This document shows, one piece after another, positions 61,349-64,000 of a stretch of 64,000 bases of DNA (position 1 is the first letter of the stretch; the number at the start of each line of letters is the position of its first letter). The notes under the pieces are model-generated. The model was given only the letters and a program-made list of their open reading frames with translations, was not told the origin of the DNA and did no database searches. The position numbers were made by a program, and so were the translations under genes. The stretch is from Curtobacterium sp. MCBA15_012. Its GTDB lineage: Bacteria > Actinomycetota > Actinomycetes > Actinomycetales > Microbacteriaceae. The stretch lies in contig NZ_CP126267.1 of assembly GCF_001864935.2 (NCBI RefSeq), forward strand, positions 1,922,001 through 1,986,000, in the 5' to 3' direction.

Positions 61349-61410
61349 GGAGGTGCTGTCGCCTTTCGGTGCTGGACGGCCGCGGTTCCGCCGAGGCGGC
61401 GGCCCCGCTC

Positions 61411-61416
61411 ACTGTA
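61411..61416 (-). promoter_or_regulatory. Possible lgt -10 box
   Basis: TACAGT on the minus strand, giving a leader of about 56 nt. No good -35. Confidence 0.4.
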
Positions 61417-61480
61417 GCGCGGGAACCGCGCCCGGCAGGAACGCCGGCGGCCGACCTGTGGGAACTGTGACCGCACGCAC

Positions 61481-61538
61481 GGACGGGAGGCGCGGTGCGG
61501 GTGAGCGACGTCGGTCACCCGCACCGCGCCTCCCGTCC
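61481..61538. terminator. GGACGGGAGGC-family hairpin after trpA
   Basis: Perfect 24-base arms (GGACGGGAGGCGCGGTGCGG... and complement) with a 10-base loop, 84 bp after the trpA stop. It has the longest stem of this palindrome family in the window and separates trp from lgt. Confidence 0.7.
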
Positions 61539-61622
61539 GGAACGCGGTGACGGCCCGACGCGCGTCGGTCCGGTGGTCAGCGGTGCCGGAGGAGCGGTCG
61601 GCCGCGCACCCCGGATCCGTCG

Positions 61623-62426
61623 TCAGCGGCGCGCAGCGCCGGACGCGAGGTCGGCCGCACGGTCGGCCACGCCCTGGACGCCGAGGTCGGCGAGGGCGCG
61701 CACGAACGCCGATCCGATGATCGCGCCGTCGGCGTACTCGAGCACCTCGGCGACCTGGTCGGCCGTCGAGATCCCGAGGCCGACGCAGGTGCGCTCGACG
61801 CCCGCGTCGCGGAGCCGCGACACGACCGCGCGCGCGGCGACGTCGACGCCGACCCGGGCACCGGTGACGCCCATCGTCGACACCGCGTAGACGAACCCGC
61901 GGCTCGACCGGACGGCCTGCTGCATCCGGGCGTCCGTCGAGGACGGGGCGGCGAGGAACACGCGGTCGAGCCCGGTGCGCTCCGAGGCGTCGATCCAGGC
62001 ACGAGCCTCGTCGGGGATGAGGTCCGGGGTGATGAGCCCGGAGGCACCGGCGGCGACGAGGTCGTCTGCGAAGCGCTCCACGCCGTACCGGAGCACGGGG
62101 TTCCAGTAGGTCATCACCAGGACCGGCACGTCCACGCGGTTCGTGATCTGGTCGACCGCGTCGAAGACCTGGGCGACGCGGAAGCCGTTCGCCAGGCTCT
62201 CCTCGGCGGCGCGCTGGATGACGGGACCGTCCATGACCGGGTCGGAGTAGGGCAGGCCGAACTCGATGACGTCGACGCCGTTCTCGGCGAGGGCGACGGC
62301 CGCGTCGACACTGGTCTGCACGTCCGGGAAGCCGGCGGGCAGGTACCCGACGACCGCGCCCGCACGCTCGGCGTTGGCGGTGTCGATCGTCGTCGCGACC
62401 GAGCGGGTGGTTCCGGGGGTGGTCAC
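61623..62426 (-). CDS. trpA: Tryptophan synthase alpha chain
   Basis: Cleaves indole-3-glycerol phosphate to indole, channelled to TrpB. The 267-aa product has the catalytic block [22 protein letters not shown] split over residues 50-70 (Glu55, Asp66), [14 protein letters not shown], and the phosphate-binding [10 protein letters not shown] with [12 protein letters not shown]. The GTG at 62424-62426 overlaps the trpB stop by 4 bp (GTGA). Confidence 0.98.
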   Translation of the reverse strand: MTTPGTTRSVATTIDTANAERAGAVVGYLPAGFPDVQTSVDAAVALAENGVDVIEFGLPYSDPVMDGPVIQRAAEESLANGFRVAQVFDAVDQITNRVDVPVLVMTYWNPVLRYGVERFADDLVAAGASGLITPDLIPDEARAWIDASERTGLDRVFLAAPSSTDARMQQAVRSSRGFVYAVSTMGVTGARVGVDVAARAVVSRLRDAGVERTCVGLGISTADQVAEVLEYADGAIIGSAFVRALADLGVQGVADRAADLASGAARR

Positions 62427-63637
62427 AGCTGCACCGCGTTCTCGTCGAGGATGCCGAAGTAGCGGCTGGCGGACGCCACGTCCTTGTCGCCGCGTCCGGA
62501 CAGGGACACGAGCACGACACCGTCCGGGCCGAGCTCCTTGCCGAGCTTGATCGCACCGGCCAGTGCGTGGGCCGACTCGATCGCCGGCAGGATGCCCTCG
62601 GTGCGGCCGAGCAGACGGAACGCCTCCATCGCCTCGGCGTCGGTGATCGGCGTGTACTGCGCGCGGCCGATCGACGCGAGGTAGGCGTGCTCCGGGCCGA
62701 CGCTCGGGTAGTCGAGACCCGCCGAGATGCTGTGGCTCTCGATCGTCTGGCCGTCCTCGTCCTGCATGAGGTAGGACATCGTGCCCTGCAGGACACCCGT
62801 GCGACCGAGCGAGATGCTCGCCGCGTGACGACCGGTCTCGATCCCCTCGCCGCCGGCCTCGAAGCCGTGCAGCCGGACGGACTCGTCGTCGAGGAACGCC
62901 TCGAAGATGCCCATCGCGTTCGACCCGCCGCCGACGCACGCGGCGACGGCGTCGGGCAGGCGACCGATGCGGTCGAGCACCTGCTGCCGGGCCTCCTCGC
63001 CGATCACCTTGTGGAACTCGCGCACCATCTCGGGGAACGGGTGCGGGCCGGCGACCGTGCCGAGCAGGTAGTGCGTCGACTCGACGTTGGCGACCCAGTC
63101 GCGCAGCGCGTCGTTGATCGCGTCCTTGAGCGTGCGGGAGCCGGTCTCGACCGGGATGACCTCGGCGCCGAGGAGCCGCATCCGGGCGACGTTGAGCGCC
63201 TGGCGCTCGGTGTCGACCGCACCCATGTACACGACGCAGTCCATGCCGAACAGTGCGGCTGCGGTGGCGGTCGCGACGCCGTGCTGGCCCGCGCCGGTCT
63301 CGGCGATCAGGCGGGTCTTGCCGAGGCGCTTCGCGACCAGGGCCTGGCCGAGCACGTTGTTGATCTTGTGCGAACCGGTGTGGTTGAGGTCCTCGCGCTT
63401 GAGGATGATCCGGGCACCACCGGCGTGCTTCGCGAACCGCGGCGCCTCGGTGATGATCGAGGGGCGGCCGGTGTACTCGCGCTGGAGCGTGTCGAGCTCC
63501 TCGCGGAACGCCGGGTCCGCCCAGGCCTCACGGAAGGCGGTCTCGAGCTCGTCGAGCGCCTCGACCAGGGACTCGGGGACGAAGCGTCCGCCGAAGTCGC
63601 CGAAGTACGGGCCCTGCAGGTCACGGAGTGAGGTCAC
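62423..63637 (-). CDS. trpB: Tryptophan synthase beta chain
   Basis: Condenses indole with serine using PLP. The 404-aa product starts [16 protein letters not shown], has the PLP lysine in [14 protein letters not shown] (Lys91), [16 protein letters not shown], and the phosphate-binding [15 protein letters not shown] start at 63635-63637 with GGGAGA upstream. It follows trpC by 65 bp, a space taken by a strong hairpin. Confidence 0.98.
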   Translation of the reverse strand: MTSLRDLQGPYFGDFGGRFVPESLVEALDELETAFREAWADPAFREELDTLQREYTGRPSIITEAPRFAKHAGGARIILKREDLNHTGSHKINNVLGQALVAKRLGKTRLIAETGAGQHGVATATAAALFGMDCVVYMGAVDTERQALNVARMRLLGAEVIPVETGSRTLKDAINDALRDWVANVESTHYLLGTVAGPHPFPEMVREFHKVIGEEARQQVLDRIGRLPDAVAACVGGGSNAMGIFEAFLDDESVRLHGFEAGGEGIETGRHAASISLGRTGVLQGTMSYLMQDEDGQTIESHSISAGLDYPSVGPEHAYLASIGRAQYTPITDAEAMEAFRLLGRTEGILPAIESAHALAGAIKLGKELGPDGVVLVSLSGRGDKDVASASRYFGILDENAVQL

Positions 63638-63659
63638 GGTGGGTCTCCCGGGGTGGAGC

Positions 63660-63685
63660 GGCCGCGCCCGGAGTCGGGCGCGGCC
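63660..63685. terminator. Intercistronic hairpin between trpC and trpB
   Basis: GGCCGCGCCCG and CGGGCGCGGCC are perfect 11-base arms around GAGT. It is between co-directional trp genes, so it may be a partial terminator, a processing site, or a structure that sets the trpC:trpB ratio. Confidence 0.6.
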
Positions 63686-63702
63686 GGTGGGACGGAGCGC
63701 GG

Positions 63703-64000
63703 TCAGGCGCGCGGGCGGCCGAGGCCGTCCGCGGCGGCGATGAACGACGCGAGGGTTGCGGCCGGGTCGGTGCCCGTGACGAGCGCCTCCCCCACCAGGA
63801 CGACGTCGGCACCCGCGGAGCGGTAGTGCGCGACGTCGGCGGGACCGGCGACGGCGGACTCGGCGACGCGGACGACCCCGTCGGGGATACGGTCGGCGAG
63901 CGAGCCGAACAGGTCACGGTCCAGCGAGAAGTCGGTCAGGTCGCGGGCGTTCACGCCGAGGATGCGTGCCCCGGCGTCGAGGCCGCGCGCGACCTCGTCG
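63703..64000 (-). CDS. trpC: Indole-3-glycerol phosphate synthase, C-terminal part (runs off the right edge)
   Basis: Closes the indole ring in tryptophan synthesis. The visible 98 residues include [17 protein letters not shown] (catalytic Asn region of beta-strand 6), [33 protein letters not shown] and the family C-terminus. The start lies beyond the window. Confidence 0.95.
   Translation of the reverse strand, partial: DEVARGLDAGARILGVNARDLTDFSLDRDLFGSLADRIPDGVVRVAESAVAGPADVAHYRSAGADVVLVGEALVTGTDPAATLASFIAAADGLGRPRA

Overview
The window is a 64-kb, very GC-rich stretch from an actinobacterium. The gene set and order (gap-whiA-rapZ-uvrC-uvrA-uvrB-coaE-rpsA-polA-ANTAR regulator, then pyk-gltD-gltB-lgt-trpA-trpB-trpC), many GTG/TTG starts, and TANNNT promoters placed 6-8 nt before start codons point to Microbacteriaceae. 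Curtobacterium is my best guess, by inference only. There are no insertion sequences, CRISPR arrays, rRNA genes or prophage genes. One tRNA is present (tRNA-Leu-CAA).

Layout. 1-20.4 kb is core and almost all on the minus strand: gap (partial), whiA, rapZ, then the nucleotide-excision-repair genes uvrC, uvrA and uvrB with a short-chain dehydrogenase between uvrA and uvrB, then coaE, rpsA, a DUF885 peptidase, polA, a hotdog thioesterase (plus strand), a GNAT enzyme, a PdtaR-type ANTAR regulator and tRNA-Leu. 20.4-26.6 kb holds an AAA ATPase/TPR membrane-protein pair on the plus strand, overlapped at its 3' end by a convergent sensor kinase/response regulator pair, with a small anchored Pro-rich protein divergent from the regulator. 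26.8-34.2 kb holds a GAF regulator, a small carotenoid-tailoring set (CrtI/CrtD-like oxidoreductase, UbiA/lycopene-elongase-like prenyltransferase, glycosyltransferase) and an AldB-type aldehyde dehydrogenase translationally coupled to a DUF779 protein. 34.3-50.3 kb is an accessory locus centred on a type VII (ESX/WXG100) secretion system. A minus-strand operon encodes two WXG100-like proteins, a third small helical protein, a polymorphic toxin with a DNA/RNA non-specific endonuclease tip, and two immunity-like proteins. A divergent plus-strand operon encodes a zinc-ribbon/RDD/FHA protein, a small membrane protein, EccD, a ParA-like protein, EccC and a second ParA-like protein. 50.3-64 kb returns to housekeeping: an HdeD-like protein, a ferritin-like/VIT1 iron transporter, pyk, gltD, gltB, lgt, trpA, trpB and trpC (partial).

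How parts work together. The EccC/EccD machine should export the WXG100 partners and the toxin; the immunity proteins would protect the producer. The divergent promoter region between the two operons has a repeated GGTTCAGCG motif bracketing a good promoter and a perfect 34-bp palindrome, so the locus is probably switchable. The carotenoid genes look like a satellite that elongates, desaturates and glycosylates a C40/C50 carotenoid whose synthesis genes are elsewhere.

Non-coding structure is rich. It includes (i) a family of long palindromes with conserved ends GGACGGGAGGC/GCCTCCCGTCC and variable but self-complementary cores, placed at 3' ends of genes; (ii) in-frame tandem repeats at the ends of, or inside, at least six proteins, one of which carries a kinase reading frame into the opposite gene; (iii) a 41-bp repeat array of GAAA-tetraloop hairpins beside pyk; (iv) a 34-bp hairpin array inside the toxin operon; and (v) ten genes whose -10 boxes predict leaderless mRNAs. 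Start codons were chosen by family length, Shine-Dalgarno sequences, operon overlaps and these promoter positions. No database search was possible, so family names rest on motif recognition.
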